DNA from: an uncultured Flavobacteriaceae bacterium
GTDB taxonomy: Bacteria; Bacteroidota; Bacteroidia; Flavobacteriales; Flavobacteriaceae
Assembly (NCBI GenBank): GCA_937901915.1
Contig: CALGUD010000049.1
Span: 1-49,573, forward strand
Direction: 5' to 3'
Length of the DNA stretch: 49,573 nt
Of this stretch, positions 41,322-49,553 are shown in pieces. Position numbers and translations under genes: made by a program. Every line of letters starts with the position of its first letter. Position 1 is the stretch's first letter. Under the pieces are notes generated by a model that saw only the letters and a list, made by a program, of their open reading frames with translations, was not told where the DNA came from and made no database searches.

Positions 41322-42716
41322 ATGCAATATAGTGCTTACGACGATCATAATTTACCCCTGGATAAGTTCGAATCGATGCTTAAAACTAATAGTGTTTATT
41401 TCTTTGACTCAGAAGATTTTCAGGAAATAATACACCATTATTTAGACTCAGGAAAGGTATCTCTCGCTAAAAAGGCTATTAAAATTGGTTTGGAACAACA
41501 TCCCACATCATCAGAATTAAAGCTTTTAAATGTTGAAGTGTTAATTTTTGAAAACAAATTCAACAAAGCGGAAGCATTACTTAATGAAATTGAACTCCTG
41601 GAAGCATCAAATGAAGAAATCTATATACAAAAAGCCAATATCAGGTCTAAACAAGATAATCATATTGAAGCTATAGAACTTTTAAATAAAGCCTTAGACA
41701 TAAGTAATGAGAGTGCAGATATTTATTCACTTATTGGAATGGAATATCTGTTTTTAGATGATTATGTATCTGCTAAGAATTCTTTTATAGAATGTCTGAA
41801 TGAAGATTATGAAGATTATTCAGCCTTATACAATGTTATTTATTGCTTTCTTGAAGATTTTGATGGAGCCATTGAATTCTTAAATTCATACCTGGACAAA
41901 AACCCATATTGTGAGGTTGCATGGCATCAGTTGGGAAAACAATTCATGAATAAAGAAATGTATAAAGAAGCTTTGGCAAGCTTTGATTTTGCTATTTATT
42001 CAGATGATAATTTTATAGGCGCTTATCTTGAAAAGGGAAAAGTACTGGAAAAGCTTAAACGCTATAATGAAGCCATAGAAAATTACGAAATTACGCTGGA
42101 ACTGGATGACCCTACTTCTTTTGCATTCCTGAGAATTGGTAAATGCCATGAAAAACTAGGTAATCTTGAACTGGCAAAAAATCATTTTTATAAAACTGTA
42201 CATGAAGATCCATTACTGGATAAAGGCTGGATGGCCATTACAGATTTTTATTTCAACCAGAAAAATTATCAAAAAGCTCTTTATTACATCAATAAAGCTA
42301 TAAATATAGATTCTCAAAATGTTACATACTGGAAAAGAAGTGCAGAAATAAATAAAAAACTACACTTTTATGAAGAGGCTGATATTTCATATCAGAAAAT
42401 TATAGAACTGGGGAATTATGAATTGAAAACATGGCTTTCATGGACAGACATACTATTAAAACTTGGTGAATATGGAAGTGCTATAGACACGCTACATCAG
42501 GCTTTGGAGTTTTATCCTGAAAAACATAACCTGCAATACAGACTTGCCGGCGTTTATTACACAATCACCGACAGCTTAAACGGGAATTATCATCTTAAAA
42601 ATGCATTGAGGAACAATATAAAAGGCCTTAAAGAATTTGAAAAGTTATTTCCCGAAGTTTGCAATAAAAAATCAATAAAAAATATTATCCTTAGCTTTAA
42701 AAAAGCTTCGATTTAA
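41322..42716 (+). CDS. Tetratricopeptide-repeat protein
   Basis: A 464-residue soluble protein made almost wholly of TPR helical hairpins (about eleven), for example AIELLNKALDISNESADIYS, AWHQLGKQFMNKEMYKEALA and AIENYEITLELDDPTSFAFL. There is no signal peptide or membrane segment. TPR arrays are protein-interaction scaffolds; the partner is not identifiable. ATG 41322 is preferred over a TTG at 41316. The conserved start (DKFESMLKTNSVYFFDSEDF) is familiar from flavobacterial orthologues. It heads a run of genes in one direction: two DUF368, aroE and DUF349. Confidence 0.9.
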   Translation: MQYSAYDDHNLPLDKFESMLKTNSVYFFDSEDFQEIIHHYLDSGKVSLAKKAIKIGLEQHPTSSELKLLNVEVLIFENKFNKAEALLNEIELLEASNEEIYIQKANIRSKQDNHIEAIELLNKALDISNESADIYSLIGMEYLFLDDYVSAKNSFIECLNEDYEDYSALYNVIYCFLEDFDGAIEFLNSYLDKNPYCEVAWHQLGKQFMNKEMYKEALASFDFAIYSDDNFIGAYLEKGKVLEKLKRYNEAIENYEITLELDDPTSFAFLRIGKCHEKLGNLELAKNHFYKTVHEDPLLDKGWMAITDFYFNQKNYQKALYYINKAINIDSQNVTYWKRSAEINKKLHFYEEADISYQKIIELGNYELKTWLSWTDILLKLGEYGSAIDTLHQALEFYPEKHNLQYRLAGVYYTITDSLNGNYHLKNALRNNIKGLKEFEKLFPEVCNKKSIKNIILSFKKASI

Positions 42717-42721
42717 AACTG

Positions 42722-42729
42722 TACTTTTG
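42722..42729 (+). promoter_or_regulatory. -7 box before the first DUF368 gene
   Basis: TACTTTTG fits TAnnTTTG exactly, 26 bp before the ATG at 42756 and right after the TPR stop. No TTG is found 19 bp upstream. Confidence 0.4.
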
Positions 42730-42755
42730 TTTTCATTTTTTACTAAAATAAATAC

Positions 42756-43718
42756 ATGCAAAGGTCATTTTTAGGCTATCTACTCGTAACATTAAAAGGA
42801 ATTGCAATGGGAGCTGCTGATGTGGTTCCGGGAGTTTCAGGAGGAACCATTGCTTTTATTTCAGGCATTTATGAAGAACTAATCTCTTCTATTGACAATA
42901 TCAGGTTTTCAGCACTAAAAGATATTAAAAAAGAGGGCTTTCCAACTGTCTGGAAACGATTAAACGGCCCTTTTCTGCTATCATTACTGGCCGGTATTGC
43001 AATCAGTATACTTTCATTAGCTAAATTAATTAAGTGGTTGCTGGAAAATGAACCTCTGTTACTATGGAGTTTCTTTTTTGGGCTTGTAGTTGCAAGCGTT
43101 TTTATTGTTGCTAAAAGCATAACAAAATGGTCTGTAGCCGTTTTAGTTTTTATTTTAATAGGGATCATAATTTCCTATTACATAACCATCATGGAACCCA
43201 CTACCTCCCCTGATAGCTTTTATTACCTGTTTTTTTGTGGATTCATAGCCATTATTGCTATGATACTACCGGGTGTTTCGGGTGCGTTTATTTTGTTGTT
43301 ACTAGGAGCATATGGAACAGCAATTGACACTGTTAACCTTTTTATTGATAGTATACGAGAGTTAAATTGGAGTAAATTTTCTGATGCCTTCTTAAAAATT
43401 CTCGCCCTCGCCCTGGGAGCAATAGTGGGGCTTAAAGTGTTTTCCAGAGTGTTAAATTGGATGTTTTCCCATAAAAAAAACTTAACATTGGCAGTCTTGA
43501 CAGGGTTTATGATCGGTTCTTTAAATAAAATATGGCCCTGGAAAAAAACGCTTAGCTGGTACACAGATTCTCATGGCGTTGAAGTTCCCCTGGTAGAAAA
43601 AAGTGTCTCTCCCTATAATTATGAGGGTGATCCTGAGTTAATATGGACAATAATACTTGCTATAGCAGGTTTTTTAATTATATTTTTATTAGAAAAAGTT
43701 GCAACCAAAAAAGTATAA
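42756..43718 (+). CDS. DUF368 family polytopic membrane protein (copy 1)
   Basis: A 320-residue membrane protein with about eight to nine helices. The signature GIAMGAADVVPGVSGGTIAF (about 15-34) recurs in part as MILPGVSGAFILLLLGAYG near 168-186, indicating internal pseudo-symmetry. DUF368 proteins have been linked in recent literature to undecaprenyl-phosphate translocation (PopT) in other bacteria; this is recalled, and this copy is not tested. It is followed 7 bp later by a paralogue. Confidence 0.9.
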   Translation: MQRSFLGYLLVTLKGIAMGAADVVPGVSGGTIAFISGIYEELISSIDNIRFSALKDIKKEGFPTVWKRLNGPFLLSLLAGIAISILSLAKLIKWLLENEPLLLWSFFFGLVVASVFIVAKSITKWSVAVLVFILIGIIISYYITIMEPTTSPDSFYYLFFCGFIAIIAMILPGVSGAFILLLLGAYGTAIDTVNLFIDSIRELNWSKFSDAFLKILALALGAIVGLKVFSRVLNWMFSHKKNLTLAVLTGFMIGSLNKIWPWKKTLSWYTDSHGVEVPLVEKSVSPYNYEGDPELIWTIILAIAGFLIIFLLEKVATKKV

Positions 43719-43725
43719 CCCGCCC

Positions 43726-44739
43726 ATGCAAAAAACCCGAACGCTACAGGATAAAATATTCCTTATCGTAAAAGGGTTAGCTATGGGTGCTGCAAACAAA
43801 GTACCCGGCGTATCAGGTGGTATTGTAGCTTTTGTTGTGGGTTTTTATGAAGAATTTATAGCCTCACTGCAAAAAATAAATATAAAAGCCTTTAAACTTC
43901 TATTTAATGGCAGGTTTAAAAGCTTCTTTCAGTATGTAAATGGCCGCTTTTTAAGTTTACTTATATTTGGAATGCTTGTTAGCTACTTCAGTGTATCCAA
44001 ACTTTTAGACTATTTTATTGAAAAAAAGGAATTATACGTATGGGCCGCCTTTTTTGGGATGATCATAGGCTCTATTTATTATATTGCCAAAGATTTTGAT
44101 CATTGGAACAGGAAAACCATACTGTCTTTTATTATTGGAATAACTGTTGGGTTATCTATTAGCTTTCTTAGTCCTGCAAAAGAAAATGATAACCTTCTGT
44201 TTGTTTTCCTATGCGGGATAATAAGCGTTTCCGGAATGACATTACCAGGGCTTTCAGGTTCTTTCATTTTGATTTTGTTGGGGAATTATGTTTTACTGTT
44301 AGTTGACTCTGTAAATGCACTTTATGATACCGTGGCCGAAATAATTAGAGGTAATTTTAGCTTTATAAATAACCCTGAAAGAATCAGAACCCTAAAAATC
44401 CTTGCCGTTTTTACTTTAGGTTCTGCTATTGGGTTGGTTACATTATCACACCTGCTCAATTATGTCTTAAAACATTTCAAGAACATCACTACTGCCTTAA
44501 TTATTGGTTTCATTACAGGTTCATTAGGAGTTGTCTGGCCCTGGAAAGAAACTATATTTAAAACTGATGATTCAGGGGCATTTTTATTTGATTCTGATGG
44601 TGAGAAAGTCATCAGGAACTACCAGAGGTATATGCCGGATTTTTCAAATATTGAAACATGGGCAGCCTTCGGATTCATTATATTAGGAATTATTATAGTT
44701 TTAGCTTTAGATTGGTATGGACAACGAACACGTAAGTAA
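43726..44739 (+). CDS. DUF368 family polytopic membrane protein (copy 2)
   Basis: A 337-residue paralogue of the gene just upstream. It has GLAMGAANKVPGVSGGIVAF at about 18-37 and MTLPGLSGSFILILLGNYV near 171-189, so both half-site motifs are kept. ATG 43726 is preferred to an in-frame TTG inside the previous gene. Its 3' end overlaps aroE by 23 bases. Two DUF368 copies side by side suggest a heteromeric or division-of-labour transporter, which is inference. A role in recycling the lipid carrier would fit the nearby envelope genes. Confidence 0.9.
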   Translation: MQKTRTLQDKIFLIVKGLAMGAANKVPGVSGGIVAFVVGFYEEFIASLQKINIKAFKLLFNGRFKSFFQYVNGRFLSLLIFGMLVSYFSVSKLLDYFIEKKELYVWAAFFGMIIGSIYYIAKDFDHWNRKTILSFIIGITVGLSISFLSPAKENDNLLFVFLCGIISVSGMTLPGLSGSFILILLGNYVLLLVDSVNALYDTVAEIIRGNFSFINNPERIRTLKILAVFTLGSAIGLVTLSHLLNYVLKHFKNITTALIIGFITGSLGVVWPWKETIFKTDDSGAFLFDSDGEKVIRNYQRYMPDFSNIETWAAFGFIILGIIIVLALDWYGQRTRK

Positions 44740-45466
44740 TCTTTTTGGACTCCTTGGGAAAAATATATCTTACTCATTCTCCCAGGGGTATTTTACAAAA
44801 AAATTTGAAACACTTGGCTTAAATGAACATAAGTACGTCAATTTTGATATTCAGACTATTGATGATTTTTCATCAGTATTAAAAGATAATCCAAGTCTAA
44901 AAGGAATGAATGTAACCATTCCCTATAAAGAAGAAGTTATTCCATTTTTAGATAGCCTGGATAGGAAAGCCAAACATATTGGCGCTGTTAATACTATAAA
45001 ATTTACAGCCGATGGACTAAAAGGTTTTAACACCGATTGTTATGGATTTAAAAATTCTTTGAAACCATTATTAAAACCCCATCATAGAAAAGCATTAATA
45101 CTGGGAACTGGTGGCGCATCTAAAGCCGTTGCATATGCATTAGATGAATTGGGAATCGGGTATAAATTTGTATCTCGAAAATCTTCAGAAAAAAAACTGT
45201 CTTATGACCACCTCAGTAAAAAAATCATAAAAGAGCATACATTAATCATTAACTGCACTCCGTTAGGTACCTTTCCCAATATACAAAATAAGCCTGATAT
45301 CCCTTACGGACATCTTAATTCCGAACATTTGTTATACGACCTCATATACAATCCGGCAGAGACTTCTTTCATGAAAGCAGGAAAACATTATGGAGCCAAA
45401 ACCTGTAATGGGTTAAGAATGCTGGAACTTCAGGCAGAAAAGGCATGGAAAATCTGGAATAGTTAA
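44717..45466 (+). CDS. aroE: Shikimate dehydrogenase
   Basis: Reduces 3-dehydroshikimate to shikimate with NADPH in aromatic amino-acid synthesis. The 249-residue protein has the substrate-binding SYSFSQGYF, the catalytic Lys71 (NVTIPYKEEV), Asn92 (GAVNTI) and Asp107 (GFNTDCYGF), and the NADPH-binding GTGGASKAVAYAL near 131-143. C-terminal NGLRMLELQAEKAWKIW is typical. It overlaps the upstream DUF368 gene by 23 bases. It is slightly shorter than E. coli AroE, as is common in this group. Confidence 0.95.
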   Translation: MDNEHVSNLFGLLGKNISYSFSQGYFTKKFETLGLNEHKYVNFDIQTIDDFSSVLKDNPSLKGMNVTIPYKEEVIPFLDSLDRKAKHIGAVNTIKFTADGLKGFNTDCYGFKNSLKPLLKPHHRKALILGTGGASKAVAYALDELGIGYKFVSRKSSEKKLSYDHLSKKIIKEHTLIINCTPLGTFPNIQNKPDIPYGHLNSEHLLYDLIYNPAETSFMKAGKHYGAKTCNGLRMLELQAEKAWKIWNS

Positions 45467-45510
45467 TTTTTTAAAATTTTAGTTAATTTTAAAGGACTTC
45501 TTCAAAACTC

Positions 45511-45541
45511 TTGGCATTTATAAGACTTGTTAGTATCTTTC
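45511..45541 (+). promoter_or_regulatory. Promoter of the DUF349 gene
   Basis: TTG (45511-45513), 20-bp spacer, TATCTTTC (45534-45541), one base from the -7 consensus. It lies 40 bp upstream of the ATG at 45581. Confidence 0.5.
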
Positions 45542-45580
45542 AGGTTTAAAGAAATTGATGAACTTTATACATTTTTTAAA

Positions 45581-47707
45581 ATGTCAGAAGAAAAAAAGGA
45601 CAACCTGCAAGAAGCAGAAGGAAAAGTAGATGTCAACATAGAGAATCAGGATAAATCACTAGAAAAGACCCCTGAAAAAGAAGCTGTGCATAATGAACAG
45701 AATGAGAGTGGTGTGGATAAAAATGAGCCGGCTGAAAATATAGTAAATGAAAGTGAGCCTGATAAAAATACTCCTGATGAGAATAAACAGGGTGAGGATG
45801 GTATAGATGAAATCGAGTCGGTTGAAAATGTAGTTCATGAAAGTAAACCTGAGGAAAATACTCCTGAGAAAAAGAAACAGAATGAAGATGCTTCAGATGA
45901 AAGCAAAGAGGACGGGAATGGTTTAGATGAAATTGATGAATCCAATGCTGAAGATGCCGAAGACGAAGGCCATAAAGACAGGCATCAAATACCCATGCCG
46001 GATTATCACTCCATGAATTTGGACAAATTAGCGGATGAGCTTGATAAACTTGTAAAAAATGAGAAAGTACAAGCCATCAAAAATCATGTAGATGAAATCA
46101 AACATGAGTTTGACCAAAAATTCCAGGAACTCCTGGAACAAAAAAAAGAAGATTTTATAGATGAAGGAGGAAATGTAATTGACTTTCGCTATAATTCCCC
46201 GGCAAAAACCCGTTTTAACAGCATCTACTCCGAATACAAGGACAAACGAAATAAATATTATAAAAACCTTGAACAAGACCTGAAATTAAACCTTCAAAAC
46301 CGACTGGAAATCATTGAAGAATTAAAAGGGCTGATCAACGTTGAAGAAAATATAAACGACACTTATAAACACTTTAAGGAACTTCAGGTAAAATGGCGCA
46401 ATGCCGGCCCTATCCCCAGAGTGAATTACAATGATGTGTGGAGAACATACCACCACCATATTGAAATTTTTTATGACTTTCTGGACCTTAACAAGGATTT
46501 ACGTGACATGGATTTTAAACGTAATCTTGAAGAAAAGGAAAAACTGGTTCAGGAAGCAGAAAGATTAGCAAACGAAGCCGACACTAATAAGGCATTCAGG
46601 GAATTACAAAACCTGCATAAAGTCTGGAAAGAAGACATTGGCCCTGTAGCAAGAGAGTTCCGCGAAGATATCTGGAACAGATTTAGTGAAGCTACAAAAG
46701 CCATTCATCAAAAAAGACAGGATTATTTTAAAAATATTGATAAGGTTTACGAAAAAAACCTTGAAGTAAAGCGGGAAATAATTGGTAAAATAAAGGAAAT
46801 AGCAACCAGAAAGGTAAATTCTCACGGAACCTGGCAAAAACTTATCAAAGAAGTTGAAACGTTAAGGGAAGATTTCTTCAATGCTGGAAAAGTTCCGCTA
46901 AAACTTAATGAAGAAACCTGGACATCCTTTAAAGAAGTTGTTCGGAATTTTAACAGAAATAAAAATGCTTTTTATAAAAATCTCAAAAAAGAGCAACATG
47001 TTAATCTTGAAAAGAAAATGGAGCTTGTTAAACTGGCCGATTCTTTAAAGGATAGTGAAGATTGGGAAAAAACTACCCCGATCATGAAAAAAATCCAAAG
47101 TGATTGGAAAACTGTTGGCCATGTTCCGAAAAAATATTCTGATAAGATATGGAAAGAATTCAAAGAAGCATGTAATCATTATTTTAATAACCTACACGCT
47201 CAAAAAAACAAGGAAAACAAAGGTGAATACGAAGCATTCACCCAGAAGAAAGCATTTCTCGATAAGTTAAAAGCCTTTGAATTAACCGGAGATAACAAGA
47301 AAGACCTGAAGGAGGTTAAGGATTATATTTCAAAATGGAAATCCATTGGCAGGGTGCCTTTTAATAAAAGAAGTATCGATTCTAAGTTTAATAAAATAGT
47401 AGATGCCCTGTTTAAAAAATTAGATGTAAACAAGCAGGATGCCGAACTCATAAAATACGAGAATAAGCTGGAACACCTGGCAAATTCCGAAAATGATTCT
47501 TTAATTGAAAATGAAAAAACATTTATAAGGCGTAAGATCGAAGAGGTGAAATCTGAAATAAGACAGCTGGAAAACAATTTACAGTTTATCAATGCCGATG
47601 ATGATAACCCCATCGTACTGGATGTTAAAAAGAATATCGATGGCCATAAAAAATCACTTGAGGTTTGGAAAGCAAAACTTACAGAGCTTAGGAATCTGAA
47701 TAATTAG
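45581..47707 (+). CDS. DUF349 repeat protein with acidic repetitive N-terminus
   Basis: A 708-residue, highly charged helical protein. ATG 45581 (MSEEKKDNLQEAEG) is chosen over a TTG 18 codons upstream. The first ~130 residues are acidic and repetitive (EPAENIVNESEPDKNTPDE against ESVENVVHESKPEENTPEK). Then come about five DUF349 units of roughly 70-80 residues, recognisable by VKWRNAGPIPRVNYNDVW, KVWKEDIGPVAREFREDIW, FFNAGKVPLKLNEETW, DWKTVGHVPKKYSDKIW and KWKSIGRVPFNKRSID. A coiled-coil tail ends the chain. DUF349 proteins have no agreed function, and no export signal is seen. Confidence 0.9.
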   Translation: MSEEKKDNLQEAEGKVDVNIENQDKSLEKTPEKEAVHNEQNESGVDKNEPAENIVNESEPDKNTPDENKQGEDGIDEIESVENVVHESKPEENTPEKKKQNEDASDESKEDGNGLDEIDESNAEDAEDEGHKDRHQIPMPDYHSMNLDKLADELDKLVKNEKVQAIKNHVDEIKHEFDQKFQELLEQKKEDFIDEGGNVIDFRYNSPAKTRFNSIYSEYKDKRNKYYKNLEQDLKLNLQNRLEIIEELKGLINVEENINDTYKHFKELQVKWRNAGPIPRVNYNDVWRTYHHHIEIFYDFLDLNKDLRDMDFKRNLEEKEKLVQEAERLANEADTNKAFRELQNLHKVWKEDIGPVAREFREDIWNRFSEATKAIHQKRQDYFKNIDKVYEKNLEVKREIIGKIKEIATRKVNSHGTWQKLIKEVETLREDFFNAGKVPLKLNEETWTSFKEVVRNFNRNKNAFYKNLKKEQHVNLEKKMELVKLADSLKDSEDWEKTTPIMKKIQSDWKTVGHVPKKYSDKIWKEFKEACNHYFNNLHAQKNKENKGEYEAFTQKKAFLDKLKAFELTGDNKKDLKEVKDYISKWKSIGRVPFNKRSIDSKFNKIVDALFKKLDVNKQDAELIKYENKLEHLANSENDSLIENEKTFIRRKIEEVKSEIRQLENNLQFINADDDNPIVLDVKKNIDGHKKSLEVWKAKLTELRNLNN

Positions 47708-47890
47708 AGTTAAGCTTTTCAGAATTAAACTTTAGAAAGATAATATTGGTAAAAGTACTTCGAAAAAGTAAAAAATAAGCTTCTAAAGTTCAGGGAGTGG
47801 AATGTTCAGGCCACTATAACTTTAAAAGCTTAAGTTTAAAGTACAAATATATAAAAAATAGGCTATCGGAAACCTTTGTTTATATCGTAA

Positions 47891-47924
47891 AACCCTTCAG
47901 GGGTTTTGAACCCCCTGAAGGGTT
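47891..47924. repeat. 13-bp perfect hairpin
   Basis: AACCCTTCAGGGG (47891-47903) pairs fully with CCCCTGAAGGGTT (47912-47924) around an 8-nt loop. No T run follows. It may end the DUF349 transcript or be a palindromic repeat unit. Confidence 0.85.
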
Positions 47925-47940
47925 GCTAATTTACTTTAAT

Positions 47941-47998
47941 AGGATAAATTGCTTTCAGTCCGGAATTATCGGGAGTATTTTTAGCTAGGATTCACAGG
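47941..47998. repeat. Palindromic element family, copy A
   Basis: Begins AGGATAAATTGCTTTCAG, continues with an internal stem TCCGG-aatta-TCGGGA-like (47959-47974), and ends with a 24-bp block (47975-47998; GTATTTTTAGC then TAGGATTCACAGG) that recurs exactly at 49530-49553. Confidence 0.75.
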
Positions 47999-48028
47999 AG
48001 TGTTGTTTTCATGTCTTACATTGTTTGT

Positions 48029-48086
48029 GTTGTGAATTGCTTTCAGTCCCGAAATATCGAGAGTATTTTTATACAGCATTCATAGG
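48029..48086. repeat. Palindromic element family, copy B
   Basis: Starts GTTGTGAATTGCTTTCAG, has the same internal stem with a mismatch at a different position, and ends in a diverged version of the 24-bp block (48063-48086). GCTTTCAG of copies A and B are 88 bp apart. Confidence 0.75.
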
Positions 48087-48145
48087 TAAATGTTGTTTTT
48101 ATAAAATTCATTGAAGTAAAAAGCCCCCATATAGGGGGCGATTTA

Positions 48146-48544
48146 TTAATTGTTTAGGTTTTTAAAAAACGCATTTGCATTTCTTTCATTTTTGTACCCA
48201 TCAAAAATTTGTAAAGGAAATCCACTTACAGAGAGAAAATCAATTTCTTTAGAAGGTGCAATTTTTACTCTTATTATTTCACACCAAGACCAAAATGAGG
48301 GATAAGTAATTGCCCTAAACTCATTTTTGTCTTTATTAAATCTTATTCTTTTAAAGTTAGATTTTTTCATTGCCTTCTCAATTGTTTTAAGAAGTTCTTT
48401 TTCGTTTTCATTAATATTTAAATTCCTTTTATCTTTATAACGAGAAGTTATATAAAACTGTTTTTCAACAATAATTCTTTTTAGAATAATCAATACGATT
48501 ATAGCAACACAAATTAAAGTAAATCTATAAGAGAATTCATCCAT
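48146..48544 (-). CDS. Hypothetical membrane-anchored protein
   Basis: A 132-residue protein not recognised. One N-terminal transmembrane helix at about 8-23 (LICVAIIVLIILKR) is followed by a basic soluble domain with NENEKELLKTIEKAMKKSNF, IRFNKDKNEFRAITYPSFWS and CEIIRVKIAPSKEIDFLSVS, an alpha/beta pattern. It lies 21 bp downstream of a lipoprotein gene, in the same direction, and the two very likely share a transcript. High A+T and lysine/asparagine content suggest accessory DNA. A protective or partner role for the lipoprotein is only one possibility. Confidence 0.65.
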   Translation of the reverse strand: MDEFSYRFTLICVAIIVLIILKRIIVEKQFYITSRYKDKRNLNINENEKELLKTIEKAMKKSNFKRIRFNKDKNEFRAITYPSFWSWCEIIRVKIAPSKEIDFLSVSGFPLQIFDGYKNERNANAFFKNLNN

Positions 48545-48565
48545 AACTAATTTTTTTTAAATTTT

Positions 48566-49306
48566 TTATAAAGGGTGACCGTCTTGTAATAAATGTATTG
48601 CTAGTGACATGCCAGCTCCACCAAAACCACTAAATATTGTTCCAAAACAATCTGCTAATAATACTTGAGTAACCATCTTCTGCTGTTCATCATCATCATC
48701 AATTCTTTGCGTACCTTTTGGACTTTTTGCCATCCAGTACTCATGAGAACTCTTTAACACGCTAGTTAATTTTAGCATTGTTTCTTGCTCACTTACAGTT
48801 AACTCAGTAGATGAACCAAAGCCCTCTAATTTACCTAAAATTTCCTCATATTCATAATCATTATGAAGAACTTCTAAAAGTAACCCTTCTATTTTTGGAG
48901 TAGTTAACTCACTAAAAGTAGTTTCCATAAAAGAAAAATAATTTGACCTTTTTAATGAGCCTTCTTTGTTCCCGAAAACAAGATTTACTCTATTTAAAGA
49001 GGTTTTGATTTCTTCTTCATTATACAATTCAGGAGCTTCTTCTTTTATTACTTTCGCCATATCTAAAAGTAATGCGTTAAAATCATGATTCTTTTTAAAG
49101 GCCAAATCTCCCTTTTTTTTCTTACTATCCATGTAAGCCCCTAATACAGCATTATGGTATGTGCCATAATCTTTAGCTAAAATAGGAGCGGCAGAGGTTT
49201 TTGTAGGCTCAGAAGCTTGGATTTGTTCTTCTACTGGCGACTCTTTTTCACAAGAGACAAATAATATGAGGGCAAAAAAGATTGACAATAAATTAATTTT
49301 TTTCAT
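48566..49306 (-). CDS. Hypothetical lipoprotein with glycine-rich C-terminus
   Basis: A 246-residue lipoprotein. The signal peptide LLSIFFALILFVSC gives lipidated Cys19; then a Glu/Thr/Ala-rich linker and a mostly helical domain (YGTYHNAVLGAYMDSKKKKG, LLLDMAKVIKEEAPELYNEE, SELTTPKIEGLLLEVLHNDY). The last ~28 residues (LADCFGTIFSGFGGAGMSLA, then a short tail) form a Gly-rich amphipathic or membrane-seeking helix with GxxxG-like spacing. No family recognised. Both this gene and its neighbour at 48146-48544 are flanked by copies of the same repeat, so they may be a mobile or recombining cassette. Confidence 0.7.
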   Translation of the reverse strand: MKKINLLSIFFALILFVSCEKESPVEEQIQASEPTKTSAAPILAKDYGTYHNAVLGAYMDSKKKKGDLAFKKNHDFNALLLDMAKVIKEEAPELYNEEEIKTSLNRVNLVFGNKEGSLKRSNYFSFMETTFSELTTPKIEGLLLEVLHNDYEYEEILGKLEGFGSSTELTVSEQETMLKLTSVLKSSHEYWMAKSPKGTQRIDDDDEQQKMVTQVLLADCFGTIFSGFGGAGMSLAIHLLQDGHPL

Positions 49307-49370
49307 TTTTTAAAGGTTTTAATTGATTAATAAGTGTGTCCATTCCTACATTTAACGCAGGAATATTTTC

Positions 49371-49402
49371 CAAATGTATTTAAAAGCCATCAGTTAAAAC
49401 AA
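49371..49402 (-). promoter_or_regulatory. Promoter of the lipoprotein pair
   Basis: On the minus strand TTG (49402-49400), a 21-bp spacer and TACATTTG (49378-49371), an exact -7 match. Transcription would start near 49364, giving a leader of about 58 bases before the ATG at 49306. Confidence 0.6.
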
Positions 49403-49452
49403 TCGAACTATTTTATAGAAATTCTTAAAACTATAAATGATTATTATACTAT

Positions 49453-49553
49453 GTTGTGGATTGCTTTCAGACAAGAGCGAAGCGACTGATGAACTCCTTT
49501 AAAAAACAATAAACATTTTGTAAATAATTGTATTTTTAGCTAGGATTCACAGG
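49453..49553. repeat. Palindromic element family, copy C (expanded)
   Basis: Starts GTTGTGGATTGCTTTCAG (49453-49470) and ends with the 24-bp block (49530-49553) that is identical to 47975-47998. About 60 bp of unrelated sequence lie between, containing GAGCGAAGC. It lies upstream of the lipoprotein pair; copies A and B lie downstream. Confidence 0.75.

Larger units (their letters stand above)
47708..48145. other. 438-bp repeat-rich intergenic region
   Basis: No convincing gene. It contains an inverted pair AACTTTAGAA (47728-47737) / TTCTAAAGTT (47781-47790), a long perfect hairpin (47891-47924), and two copies of a ~58-bp element (47941-47998 and 48029-48086). A 63-codon open frame across the hairpin (47797-47988) has no family resemblance and is treated as chance. 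Confidence 0.7.

Noticed and set aside
47797..47988. 63-codon frame in the gap after the DUF349 gene
   Set aside because: It runs through a perfect hairpin and the first copy of a repeat, and has no recognisable domain.
47941..48086. A CRISPR array
   Set aside because: Only two imperfect units here plus one 1.4 kb away, with no uniform repeats or spacers and no cas genes in the window. Only the resemblance of the first 17 bases is kept as an observation.
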